DNA of 64,000 nucleotides from Marthasterias glacialis (lineage: Eukaryota > Echinodermata > Asteroidea > Forcipulatida > Asteriidae), in contig OU452219.1 in NCBI GenBank assembly GCA_911728455.2, forward strand, positions 22,503,219 through 22,567,218. The letters run 5' to 3'. The position numbers and the translations under genes were made by a program. Below the pieces are notes generated by a model. The model saw only the letters and a program-made list of their open reading frames with translations. It searched no databases and was not told the DNA's origin. Shown here piece after piece: positions 12,800 through 24,800 of the stretch. Positions within the stretch are counted from its first letter, which is position 1. Each line of letters starts with the position of its first letter.

Positions 12800-15700
12800 T
12801 CAATTTATTCTAAGCTTTTCAAGCTCAGAATGTATGACTCCAAGAACCGCATCATCAACCACCTCCCTACCATCTCCTAATGCTGAATCTTCAGATGATA
12901 ATGTTCCATACGTAGTTGATGTGTCCGTCTTACTGTCCACCTCACCAAAGAATCTTGCCGAATTACTGTTGTTATTGTTACCAAACATGTAGTCTCGTTC
13001 AGGGTACTGCAAACTCACAATGGTGTCATTGGGTGAGAAGTCATAACTTGAATGGCGTTCCGTTGGGGAATTCGCCTCCTCAGAGTACATGCTGACTAAC
13101 GCACGGACACCCTTCACACGTGATTTGGTGTCATATATGTTACCCATCTCACCATTTCTACTTCCTTCATCACTTGTTACATCATCAACGACTATTCCCA
13201 TGTCTTCAGTACTTGCATTACTACTGTTTTTGCTATCTGTTGTGTCTATGGCATTGAGGATGCCTAAGGATTGAACTGGTCCAATGGGCACCACTGGCGG
13301 TGGAGATGTCACATATCGTACATCAATGGTACTTCCTAATACAGTTTCATCTGGAATGTGCCTGGAGAGTCGGTTGGTTGGTTTGGGTTTAGTTGGTGGT
13401 GGAGGCGGCTTATTCCTACCTGCTGAGTGGATGGGATCGGTGTCTGGAAGGTACATACTATTGCGGAAGAATCCACTAGAAGGTCTTGAGACCGGCTGTG
13501 AAGGGCTCAATGGTAAATCTGGTACAGTGCTGTGCATGAGTCCAGGTAGAGGGGTCTTCTTTTTATCTCTCATAATCCAATTCGCTTCTGAATCAGACTC
13601 GGCCTCGGGGCTATCATCACCAAGGTCTAAATCCATACTCTCATTGATAATTGAGTCTAAAAATTCCAATGTGTTTTTCTCATCTGTTGGCAATTCAGTT
13701 TGGGGTATATGTTCAGGGGGTCCTGACGTCACCGACTCCACTTGGAGGTCCCTCTTTTTGGACAGAGCCTCTTTAACCTGTTCTGTAAGTGTAGCCATCG
13801 TTTCCCGGACCTCAATATCTCGATAATCTTCTGCTGATACTGCAGATGGTAATAAACTTGACGGCACATCTTCATTCACTTGGCTGCGATCCACATATCT
13901 TTCTGCAGGTTGATAGTCGGGTCTTAATCGATCCAGGAATGGATGGACATCCCTTGAGACACTCAGGTGAGATGGCGGACCTGTATAGGACATTTCTGTC
14001 CTCCTTTCAGATGGGAAATCTTCCCCAAGGAAATCTGTAACATCCTGAGTTCTTGTGAAGTAACCAGGCACCTTAAATCAAAAGAAATAATATAAACGAC
14101 AATTTATTTCACTTGTTAAAACTTTCACACAAGCGTGCATGCATCAAGGGTTTGCATTTCTGATCTTGAGGTCTTGCAGGACTGTCCAAAATCTACAATG
14201 TGAGAATTAAATAATTTTTATTTTTATCTTAAACTTATTCCATTTACTAAACTGGCATGTGATTTAGCATTGTATATTCAGTGCTTTGTAAAAAGATCCA
14301 CAGGCATACTACCTGGGTAGGCTTTGACACCAACCACCCCGCATGCAATTATTATGTCAATTAAACTTATTCCATATGTTCAGAAGAAAACTTTATTATC
14401 AGCATAACTGTATTTTTCTTGTTCTCTTATATTATAATCAGGACCAATTCAATACACTATGCTCATTCAATAATGCATTTTTATTGGATATTGGTTCATG
14501 GAATGATTGTGAGCTGAGCTATAGAAACTGAGCAACGACATGACATCTGAGGCTTCTGTAGAAAATGCTGTTTAATGTACCAAGTCCATATTCAGATTTG
14601 CAAGCCTGACTGCTTCGTTCTTGAAAAGGCAAGGGCACCAAGGCATTTTCTTCTTGATAAAGCACACCTCTATGAGGAAATTGTAAATTTCTATTGGAAC
14701 ATTTCAGGGGCACCAAGGCAATGACCAGGGGCAATGGAGGCAATTGACTCTGTTTCCTCCGTGAACTATCAATCATGCCTGAGATTGGATTATATTCAAG
14801 AGCGTGGGCATGATTCACTCTCTTGGTTCACTAAGCATTGATACTGGATACTCAAATTCTATATAAACCTGGTCAGACCATATCTCCCAAATTAATTGTA
14901 TTTCATACTTGGCTAAGTTTAAGACAGTATTTTGACAAGTGAGCTTCAAAAAAATGACTTTGCTATTCTGTTCTTATACTGCTCAAGGGAACTGCTTGTT
15001 ATGAAAACCATTGTCCATGTAAAGCAACGGAACCAGCCATTCTCACTGTCACAAATCACTGAGGGTAAAAATAAGTGACCTGTGGTAGTTACAGATCATT
15101 ACTTTTGCATCATAAACAAGTACCCTTTCAGTATTTTAGCTTGTCAGTTAGATCTTTCCATCTGATTTGTGGGGGTGTACATTCAGCAGCTGTACTTTAC
15201 AATACAGTTCATCACATCATCAATACCTGTAAAAAGTTACCGGGAAGGTATTTTTTTAACCACTAGGCCAGACAAATTTAAAGAGATTTTTAAACCAATT
15301 TCTGTGTAAATGTGGCCATTTTTGTTTTAAAATATGTAGAATGCATTCTAATGAAACTGTTTATTATTCTCGAGGCAAAGCCTTATTCATGGTCATAACA
15401 TAGTGGCTTCTACACACTGCAGGCAAAATCAAGTTGCATTCACTCCTACAAGAAAAAAAGGTTCAAGGCTGACCGCTCTATCAAATTGATCAGTCTGCCA
15501 CCCGTCAATTTTTCACAGGAAATAATGTATGATATTTGCATCTGTAGCATCTGTGAAGACACGTCAAAATTACAAATTAACAGGTTGCTGAATCATAAAG
15601 TTTTGACCGTTGCAACTTTAGATGACTTAAAGTGTCATAAATCGATCACTGAAAGTTGAGAAAAATAGACTTCGGCCACAGTGAAAGGACAACTACATTT

Positions 15701-16438
15701 GTCAGATGAAGCTTACGCACTACAGTTTGGTATTATTTAATCGTGCTAAGAGATTGGACTGGACATTCTAAGAGATATCTACACTGTGGAATACAGTCAC
15801 CTTCATGACCAACATTGCAAAGCAGGATTATACTCAATACGATGCCACTTACATTTATAGAGATCTTAATATTAATAACTATTACAGAAACTTGGAGAGC
15901 AATGTCAGTGTTGATGAAAGAATGTTCAAATACAAAACAGTTTGCACTTCGTCCATAAACAATATCTAATAAACAATCAAGTGCCTTTGGATTTTTTTCA
16001 CTGAATTGAGATTCCACAAAAGCAGATAATCACAGTTTGCAAAAATGTTACACAAATATTTACAAATTGTTTAGAATTTGTTGGAAACAAACCATCCAAC
16101 AATGGGATGTAAGTTTTTTTAAATAGAAAGTTTACAAAAATGTTGAATTTGGTCACAACATCTGTCAACAAGACTTGAATGTTTTGCTGCATTTGGTCGT
16201 CCATGCCAACCAGAGCAGTTTGTTTATCAACAATAGAAATGTCTATAAATGACAGTGGGATGAAACTGATCTGGTCCCATTTAATAAACATATCATAGAC
16301 TACTGATTTAAGTAATTGTGAATCAGTCAGTGTAATCATACAGTTTCATACCTCATGAAGGGAATCAATGAAGTGATGGTCAGAGGTCATAAACGTCCTC
16401 TTTCTCAGGTCTTCAGACCTAGAATGGGAGCCACCCAT
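12800..16438 (-). CDS. Uncharacterised protein, likely N-myristoylated, proline-rich
   Basis: Two coding exons join in phase 0: 16438-16352 (29 codons) and 14071-12800 (423 aa plus stop), giving 452 aa. I do not recognise the family. The N-terminus MGGSHSRSEDLRKR fits an N-myristoylation signal (Gly2, Ser6) followed by basic residues, which would tether it to membrane. The rest looks disordered: an acidic Asp/Glu/Ser segment around residues 170-195, a PPPPPTKPKP proline tract near 255 that could bind SH3 domains, and many Ser/Thr. Short helices are possible at residues 115-135 (ATLTEQVKEALSKK) and at the C-terminus (HSELEKLRIN). The start has A at -3 and G at +4. Its exon begins at 16490 after a pyrimidine-rich CACAG acceptor, so an upstream untranslated exon exists. 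An 8-codon upstream ORF (MMYLVGY, stop) lies in that leader. A 180-aa antisense frame is a shadow. Confidence 0.8.
14604..14784 (-). mobile_element. CAGGCCTG-ended element, copy 3 of 6 (reverse)
   Basis: This is the reverse orientation of the element at 42196-42372: shared blocks include AAGGGCACCAAGGCATTTTC, CTATGAGGAAATTGTAAATT and GGCACCAAGGCAATGACCAG. It lies in the single coding-region intron of the unrecognised minus-strand gene. Confidence 0.6.
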
Positions 16439-16490
16439 ACTGCTGGCAAGTGTAGATCTAATATCCAACCAAGTACATCATACTCTAGAC
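16439..16490 (-). other. 5' UTR part of the first coding exon, with short upstream ORF
   Basis: The minus strand has a pyrimidine-rich tract and CACAG just before 16490, so the exon starts here and runs into the ATG at 16438. In the leader, tandem ATG ATG opens an 8-codon ORF ending in TAG before the main start. This could lower translation of the main frame. Upstream-ORF function is inferred. Confidence 0.55.
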
Positions 16491-16859
16491 CTGTGGAAAT
16501 AAAAAAATAAAAACTCTGAATGAATTCAAAACATTTCTCACTCTTTGTACTCAATCTGCAACACAAACAAAAACAATCGTTTGGAGTGGACTACTAATGC
16601 TTGACAAAGTATGTTACAGTTTGAGCTTTGTGTTTATCTCAGGAACTGTTTGCAACCTTCCTTAAAATAGACATGAACTGATGGGTCCAACTGTACATTG
16701 CTGAAGCATACCAAAATGTGTAATACTTAAGTAACTAAAGTGCAGACTTTTTGACATCCAAAAGGTTTTTATAAAGAAAAAGTGGCATCATCATTAAATT
16801 AATCATCAATCAATTAGAGAAGACCTACACATCAAAAATTACCAAAACAGTTGCTGTAT

Positions 16860-17340
16860 AATAATAATAATAGCAAAGGTTATTTCTAACGCGCCAAATC
16901 AATCTAAATAGATATTCAAGGTGCAGAGAAGAAGAGAAAATGAAGAGTAAAGAGCAAATGTAATGAGACCAAAATAACAACTAAGGAAATTATACATGAG
17001 CAAAGCATTGAACAATAACTAACAAACAATCTACAAATAAAAGGTTTTCTTGAAAAGGTGTGTTTAGAGTGCCACTTTTAAAGTGTGGACATCTGAAATA
17101 TTACGGATATCTTGAGGAAGATCGTTCCAGAGAGAAGATCCAGCACATGCGAATGAACGATTGATTGTGAGTTTTAGGTTGAAAACAGCAAGTGAAAAAG
17201 TGTACCTGCATAGTTCAATAACCAGTCTAGTATTGTCAAATATTTTGGTAACCATGCTTTTCCTAATAAAACCTGTCGTACTTGTAACGTAATCAGATGT
17301 ATTAGTCATATCATTAAGCATGCAACACCCGGACACCTAG
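16860..17340 (-). mobile_element. LINE remnant (reverse-transcriptase C-terminus)
   Basis: A minus-strand frame at 17064-17336 encodes RSFACAGSSLWNDLPQDIR, which matches the conserved C-terminal tail of CR1/Jockey-like LINE ORF2 proteins (RSF..AG..LWN.LP..IR). No RT catalytic motif is present. The continuation towards 16860 (microsatellite and TTATTTCTAACGCGCC) probably is the LINE 3' end. It is a dead 5'-truncated copy. Confidence 0.65.
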
Positions 17341-17602
17341 ACTTACATGTCAGTCGGAAGGGTTTCAGGGTGTTGTTTGGACAAGTAAACCATGTTTGCT
17401 GACCTTTGCATGAGAAAGTGTTGGGATTTCTTTTTGAAATGAACAAATCAAACCCCGTTTTCAAACTTCAGCAAGCACTGATTAATACCTTACCCTTGGT
17501 AACCAAACTTGCTTAACACACTTACCATTAGTTTTGTGTGCTTCACACAAAATAGTATCTTGATCATAACACCATTTATCATAATTATTACACTAGTTTA
17601 CA

Positions 17603-18110
17603 TGATAACTTATTAACCCTAACCTTCCTAAGTCCTCCATAATCCTCCGGAGGATTTGGAGGATTTTGTCTGATTGAGGCACATTCGAAAATCACCAATT
17701 GGAGGAGTATGAAGGATTGAGGAAGGTTGACATTTGATACATGGAGGAGTGCGGAGGATTGAGGAAGCATCCTTCAATGAGATTTGGAGGATTGTGGTGG
17801 ATTTAGGGCATTACGAAAATTTACTATGGAGGATTTTGGAGGACTTCAGAGGATTTTGGAAGACAATGAATAATTAAGGAAATTTATTGTTGTATGTGAA
17901 GGGTATGCTTGGTGCATGTGCTTTGTGTTGCAAATTGTGCATTGTTATACACAAAGGATTCTTTATGCACAAACTCATTTGGAGGATTTTGAAGGATTGA
18001 GGCAGTGAGTTTCATGCACAACTCATTTTTGGAGGACTATGAAGGATTGAGGAAGGTTCCTAGTAATTAACGTTAGGGAGTTAGGGTTAATATGATAATC
18101 TAGTTTATTT
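17603..18110. mobile_element. GGAGGATT-rich element with TTAACCCTAAC inverted ends
   Basis: The left flank ACTAGTTTACATGATAAC and TTAACCCTAAC are mirrored on the right by GTTAGGGTTAA and a TATGATAATCTAGTTT segment, giving imperfect terminal inverted repeats of about 30 bp. The interior is built of many GGAGGATT(TT/GA)GGAGGA and GAGGAAGGTT units in direct and inverted orientation. There is no coding capacity. It is probably a non-autonomous DNA element. Confidence 0.55.
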
Positions 18111-18389
18111 GAAACTACCCTGACGGTCAATTATACGACTGAACATGCTGAAGTCAAGTAATCTGTACCATGACCAGATTACATGTACATGACAGACAAG
18201 ACAAAAAACTGTTGATACAACTCACCACACAACCAAGACAAGAACAAAATAGATAGCCTATCACTATTATCAAAAAATCAACATGATCAATCATTTTGTA
18301 AATGTGTGCCAAAGTATACACTAATAACAATATAAATATCACCAGATCACTGATTTTAATTAGTTATTTTATCATTTTTAAGTTTGGCA

Positions 18390-18427
18390 AACCATTAACC
18401 ATTAACCATTAACCATTAACCATTAAA
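18390..18427 (+). repeat. Tandem 7-bp repeat (ACCATTA)n
   Basis: Five consecutive ACCATTA units are seen. This is a simple microsatellite in the spacer. Confidence 0.9.
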
Positions 18428-19094
18428 CGTGTCTTTTTGTTTTGGCTTTCTATTCTGGACTGAAGATTATTTTTTTCTTTCAGTTAAAATTCCAATTTGC
18501 CTACCCTACCATTGGCAAGTTCAGGGGCCATCAATACAAGCCCTATGGGTTTCCTGATGGTCCCCCACTCAGCTTTTCATTCATTATTATATTTATTTCT
18601 AATTATTTGTTTTTATTGAGTGGAAACTAAATAAACCAACTAACCAACCAACCATAATTGTGACAAAACGAGAAGCAATTTGGCAGTTATTTACTGATTG
18701 AGACAACTTATTCATATTATTTTTTTGTATGGGCCTATATTTATTAATATATATATTTTTGTATATATAAAAAAAAAATTTTTTGGGGGGTCTTTTAGTT
18801 TTATAAAAACAAAATCTCAACATCACCAATTATTTCAATAAATCACAACACATCACATGTCAATCAAATGATGCAAAATCTGAAACTAAGTAACAGAACA
18901 GTTTTAGTAATTGTTGGGAATTTCCGTTTCTTATCACATTTTAATTGTTAATTTTTTGGGTTGGATTCTGTACTATTTATTACTAAGCCTGCAGCCACAG
19001 CGCAGGTTGAAATGATCGAACCGTCCGCATTCGCCCAGATAGATAGAAAGACACACCTTCACCTCATTTATGTGTCGGAAATAGACGGACTTAC

Positions 19095-19180
19095 CTTTAC
19101 AAACAACCGGCTGACTGCAGGAATTTTGAAGCGTGCACCTTTAGAAATCTACATGTTTGGTTAGCCGAAAGAGCCGCTAA
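19095..19180 (-). other. Candidate untranslated 5' exon of the gene at 12800-16438
   Basis: On the minus strand TTTGTAAAG is followed by GTAAGTCC, a near-ideal donor, so an exon could end at 19095 and splice to the acceptor before 16490. The upstream exon edge is unknown. A competing donor (ACAAG then GTACGG) lies near 20817. This is inferred only from splice signals. Confidence 0.35.
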
Positions 19181-20221
19181 ATACCGCTGCAACAGAATGA
19201 CACCATTCACTAGTTTTGAGTTTATTTATTTTCCTCTTGTCCCGCTTTTACAGTGGAAACCGGTGAAGGCTAAACGATTTGATGGAATGTTCATTCATTG
19301 TTGTGAACTGTTTGGCAGGGTTTATGATGATTTGGTCTGATGCACTTTGAATTCCTACAACAGGTACTCATGCATCATTGATTTCTTTCGTGTGTAAGGC
19401 TGCAGGATACCCGCGGATCCGTGGGATTCTCTCAGTCATCATGATGACGTATGATAATGACCCAAGGTGGACATCCAGATTAAAGGCGTGGCAATGCAAA
19501 CAGAAAACTAAAAACCTCACAGATCATTCAAATAAAGCAGATGACAGTAAGAACGGTGTGGGTCAAGTCTCGCATAGTCCATCTGACCAGTTTGAGAAAG
19601 ATGTCACCGTTTTGTAGCCTTGAGAGGTGACAGTATCCGAAAACCTTGGGTGACGCCCAATTCGATATAAAACGGCTGTCCATGGAAGGGGCATGCAGGC
19701 CGAAGAGTAAAGACATTCAATTCCCCTGCCGGCAGGACAGGCTAATGATCCCAGTGAGAGCAGGGGCTTGATGATCCGAGGTTCATCATTTCCGTCGTTT
19801 AACAGTCAGGGACAAGCTTTCAATCAGATACGTGATGGATCAAAGAAAGGCCAAAAAAGAGGAAGTGGGCGGGGCGGCTATGCGGCGCCCCCATCAAATA
19901 GTGGGGGGGGGGGTGGGGAAGATTTCAGTCGGTGAAAAATGTTCACCGAACACAATTTTCCCCTGGCTCTGAAGAAAGAAACTGAAAAGATTTTGAAATA
20001 CTTTTTGTCAACATAAAAAGACTGGCTATCTTATGCGAGATGATGATAGTGAGAAATTACAGCGAAGACAATTTCAAGTTCGTCTGCAAAGATCCGGATC
20101 CTATCCCGCTTCGGGGCTGGGCCCGCTCTTGAAGTGAAACTCGTAAAGTTTTGCACAATGCGCTCGCATGGTCGGGGTTGTACCCAGCCCCTGACATAAG
20201 TAGGCTTATACTAGTCCTAGA

Positions 20222-20303
20222 CCCAGTAACGGGGGCGCTGTACTCCTTTTTTGAACAAGTCAAAATTTCAAAAAGGGAGTAGGCCTACAGCGCCCCAGTT
20301 ACT
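20222..20303. mobile_element. Small hairpin element, partner at 43924-44024
   Basis: CCAGTAACGGGGGCGCTGTA at the left is the near-complement of TACAGCGCCCCAGTTACT at the right, with complementary CTCCTTTTTT and AAAAAGGGAG inside. The copy at 43924-44024 shares the left end. It is a foldback MITE-like sequence. Confidence 0.65.
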
Positions 20304-20829
20304 CGTTCTATCCCAAGTTGAATATGTGTTATTGTAAAAATAGTGCCCAATGCCATGTTCTGTTTTGTGTCATACACGGTATCATTTTCAAAATGTGAAT
20401 TAATCTTTTCTGTTCATGACCCTGAAAACACCACCATCTTATACTTAACATTACTATGAAAATGCGAGAATCCCAGGAAATTGTTTAATTCCATAATTCA
20501 TTAACTTGTAATCAGTATTTCCTTTTCAGAGTCAGTTTATAATAACTATTCTCCAAGCACAGATTACTGATACTTGCTTCCCTTTCTATCATTCGCGACC
20601 ACTATCTTCAAATTATGCATAAAATGGACGCAACCCCCAAACCCTTCTACCTCCCTCACCCTCCCCGCCCCTTCCCTTTGACCTTATTGTCTGGTACCTA
20701 GTCTCCAATACTTGCATCAGTTGAACATAAACACTGTAGATCACACATTGAAAGAGGAAGTGGTACCCGACTTCCCGGATATTCACTACGCTGCCTGCCC
20801 GCGTCCGCCGTCCGTACCTTGTGTACAAA

Positions 20830-20950
20830 ACTAACATTCAAAAAGTTTAACAAACATAACCGAACTAAAAAAACCGTATCATTTATTCGTTGAGTCCCAT
20901 AGTACAAGGAAGTGAAAAATGCAGTTCACTGCTTGAGGAAACAACGGTAA
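20830..20950 (+). promoter_or_regulatory. Candidate promoter and leader of the APMAP-like gene
   Basis: GAAACAACG followed by GTAAGTGTGG near 20945 is a good donor for an untranslated first exon, and AGGAAGTGA just upstream resembles an ETS-type site. A possible minus-strand donor lies about 130 bp to the left, so the stretch could fire both ways. Evidence is motif-level only. Confidence 0.3.
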
Positions 20951-21888
20951 GTGTGGTTAAATTAAAATAGCTTTATTTCATCGAATTCATGATGTGGAAT
21001 TGTTTTAATGAAGTAATGACTTTCTAGAGACTTTGTGCATGTTGTGTAAAGTTTATTTTTATTCTTTAATCGGCAAATTAGCAAAAGATTACCGTACAAC
21101 TACAATTACAAACAAAACCAAAGTATTATATTTCCTTCCTGTCCCACCCAATTTCCGCTTAAATACAATGACCCCATTTGTGTGAATTTGATAGCTCTTG
21201 AACTTCTGGTGTTCATTTTTACCTCGTGGCTTTTTTTTTATAACCGCCCATGGCAACAAATTACACATGTCTTCAATATTCCATGAACAATTTGGTGCAA
21301 TAATTAGGGCCTACTTTCTTGTTACTTCTCTATATTGACCTACACTGAAGTTACTGTGATAATCGTAGCTCTTGGTCACACTACTCTGGTCATAATCAAG
21401 GGTTACAATTATTGCAAGTACACTGAAGGTAGCTGCAAAAGTATTGACCAAAAAACAGTTTCATGTGATACCAAAACTGAAATGTTGATGTACTTGGCTG
21501 CCATTCATCTCTTTATTAGTTTCAGTATTTTGAACAACATACACAAATCAATCAATTATTTATTGTTACTTAGGGTTTTAACAAATCTTGTTATTCAGGG
21601 AAAATTTTAGGCCATGAAATAGCACCTGTGTGTAACATAATTTCTTAGATCAAGGTTAACTCTCCTGATAGTAGAACAAGACTCTTTCTTTAGAAGATGT
21701 ATCTGCTGGTTGTCCTTCTCTGGTAGAATTATTTCCGTTTGTTTTTCATTCAATAGACTTTCTACATGTGTATGTGCAGGCATGTACTGTGACATGATTC
21801 TAAGCTTTATTACATTTTTATCTATCGCATTTCAGCTACAGCCCTTTTCTTTAGCTCAATTTTTACATTATACAAGTGAAGTGGTAAG

Positions 21889-24800
21889 ATGTCAGATTTA
21901 TCAACGAGTATGACTGTTAAGAAGAGAAATGTTAATACACCAACACAATCCCAAAGGGTAGAAGAAATTGACACAAAAAAGGACAAGGTGCCAACAAGAA
22001 GGAAGCTGAAACTCAAGCCACCAACACTATGGTAATTATGTTTCAGTCTTGTATTTGAGTTCTCATTCCTCAAGTGTGAGTCCTTAGTGTTGAGGCCAAG
22101 ACCTCAGTCATTTTGGTCAAGGCCAAGTCACAAACATCGACTGAGGCCGAGTCCAAGACCCTAGTCCAGATGGCCAAGTCCGAGTGCGAACGGATCATTG
22201 ACCATCGTGACTCGAGTCCAAGTCATCAGAAATGTGACTCTAGTCTTGTCACAAGTCATACGACACTGTTATGTTTAGGCCTATAATACCAGAGTTTTAT
22301 ATATCACACATATCAACAAAGTCTCAAGGCGCTTATTATATTATTTAAGACAGGTTTTCGAAGGTTTTGAATTATGAGGCCCATTGATGTAGCACCTTAT
22401 GAGGGTTTACAAGGTGCTGCGGCACATTCAGCAGCCACTGCCAGAAGCACCAAGGCAAACCCCCTTCTCATAGCGATAAATGTTACTGGGTTCTTTCATG
22501 TGCATTACACAATGCATAGAACCTACGGCTTTACGTCCCATCCAAAGGACAAAGCAATGGTTAAGTGTCTTGCTTAAGGACACAAGTGTTATGACTGGAA
22601 CTCGAGCCCTTTGTTGATCAAAAACACCAGAGCTTGAGTCCAGAGCACTTGACACGCCATTACCGAGGCTATTTTGAAGGTCTTAAATGAGAACTTTTTA
22701 TTGCATTTGAGAGAAAACTTTTAAAACTAATCTTACTCATTTCTTCTTTTCACAGGCAACGGTCAAAATTAGTTTTCAAAATACTGATTGTGTTGCCCAT
22801 AATTGCTGGAGTACTTATTTATAACAAGGAGTCGCCAATAAATCCGAAAGGATTCAGGTAAATATGAGATGATTAAATGTTGAGTTGCGATAGAATGACT
22901 GCTCCTGCTGCCACTGAATGTTTGCTTTCTTTAAATTAATGAAACAGTCAAACAAGCCTTGTTGGTTACTATCATCTTATCACTCTGTGTTTTCACATTC
23001 TTGGCCGTGACATGTTATTCTTCCAGAATGCATTAATCTTGGGATCTTTTGGACCATCTACACATTTAATACTTGTATTTGGTTTTCAAAATACTTGTTT
23101 GTTCTTTGTGTCGCGCCACCTTTGTTGAGCTGTGTACATAATAAATCCCCATTATTATTATTTATTTGTTACTATTATTATTATGAATTTTTGGTGCCCC
23201 CAAACAAAGATACTGACACAATTAGGAGACCGCCAGCAAAGTGCTAGATGAGATCACTGGTAGATCACTGGCACGTAAACCCGGAGGTCACAGGTTCAAT
23301 TTACACTCAAGTAGACTTCATTATTAACCCCTAAATTGATTTATAACGGCCCAGCAAGTTTCCCTTGTGATTTATTACCTGTTATGAATATTATTATTGT
23401 TTGTTTCTATAAATATTATTATTGTTTCTATACCTTTATTCAAGGGGTTGTAAAACACTGGACCATGTCACCAATAGTTGGTCTGAAAGGTGCTTTAATC
23501 TCTAGTCGGTCTTTTCTGGAACAACCTGGTTACTTTAGGAAGGGAAGGGCATAGTTTGTTCCTGAACTGGGCTTGCAGTAATAGGTCTAGAAATTGTAAA
23601 TCCTGCCAATTCCATATCATCTTTGATCTTAATATTTTCAGCCACAATTGTATCAAAGGTATGAATTTGATGCATTGAGTTATTTAAGATAAGCTCAGTC
23701 AGATAGAAAATTCATTTAAAATTGAAGAAATTATTATCATGCTAATATTATTATAACTATAATTACAATTTTTTTTAATGGTGTAGTCTTCCAAGTCCAC
23801 CAGCACTAGAGGGCCCCTTAGAACCAAACACAAGGCTTCTAACAGGCGTTAAGATCCTGGAAGGGAAGATCCTAGGTCCTGAATGTCTAGCTGAACATAA
23901 AGGTAAGATAAATATGAGGGTCAATGAACTCTGTCAGACTTGTTGTACAAGAATACACAAATATTGATTGCATGTGAGTGCATTGTCAAAGAATCACGAG
24001 ATGAAACGTGGACTATTCCATTTCATGACGGGAAGCCGAGTGAAATGGAAAAGCCAGATTTCATAGAGTGATTATATTCTGCGACAATGCACAAACGAAA
24101 TGCATTCAATTTCTTTTATACACCTAAGTGTCACTGGGTTCTTTTACTTGCATTACACAATGCACAGGACCTACGGCTTTACGTCCCATCTGAAGGAGGA
24201 AGCAATAATGGTTAAGTGTCTTGCTTAAGGACACAAGTGTCAAGACAGGGACTCGACCCCACACTCTGCTGATCAGAACTCCAGAGCTTGAGTCCAGTGC
24301 ACTTGACCGCTCGGCCACGACACGCCACAATCTCTATAATTGTTTAGGAAAATGACATTAAAAAAGTGCATTTATTTGAACAATGAAACAAGAAATTGTC
24401 ATGCCTTGTTAGAAATATGAACATTTGTTAAATTTTGGTTTTAATTACCCTTTTTATTTTTTATTTTTTAACTACAGGAAAAATCTACACAGGAACATAT
24501 GATGGTGCAATAGTAAGAATAACCAATGACTCAAAAATGCAGAGTGTTGCTCGACTCGGAATCAAACCATGTGGTAAGGTTACCTCCCCCCATAATGGTT
24601 TATTGTCAACTAAAAATATTGTTTACTTTCACAGTGTGTCGGTATTCATTTCATGTGGTATTATTCCATGCCCCTGGACTTCGTAGTATGCCCCTGGGCA
24701 TTATTCCATGCCCCTGGGCTTCGTATCATGCCCCTAGGCTTTGTACCATGCCCCTGGGCATCGTTCCATGCCCCTGAGCATTGTACCATGCCCCTGGGCT

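Larger units (their letters stand above)
16491..21888. other. Spacer between two divergent genes
   Basis: No coding exon is supported. It holds a LINE remnant (16860-17340), a GGAGGATT-rich inverted-repeat element (17603-18110), a 7-bp tandem repeat near 18390-18427, a small hairpin element (20222-20303) and candidate untranslated exons for the minus gene (ending at 19095 or about 20818) and the plus gene (ending about 20950). The promoters of both genes should lie here. Confidence 0.5.

Noticed and set aside
13284..13826. 180-aa open frame on the plus strand
   Set aside because: It is antisense to the long coding exon of the minus-strand gene, low-complexity and without a recognisable domain; the minus frame has spliceable borders and a sensible start.
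17064..17336. Possible functional gene on the minus strand
   Set aside because: The RSF..AG..LWN.LP pattern is the C-terminal tail of a LINE reverse transcriptase, and the rest of the ORF is missing.
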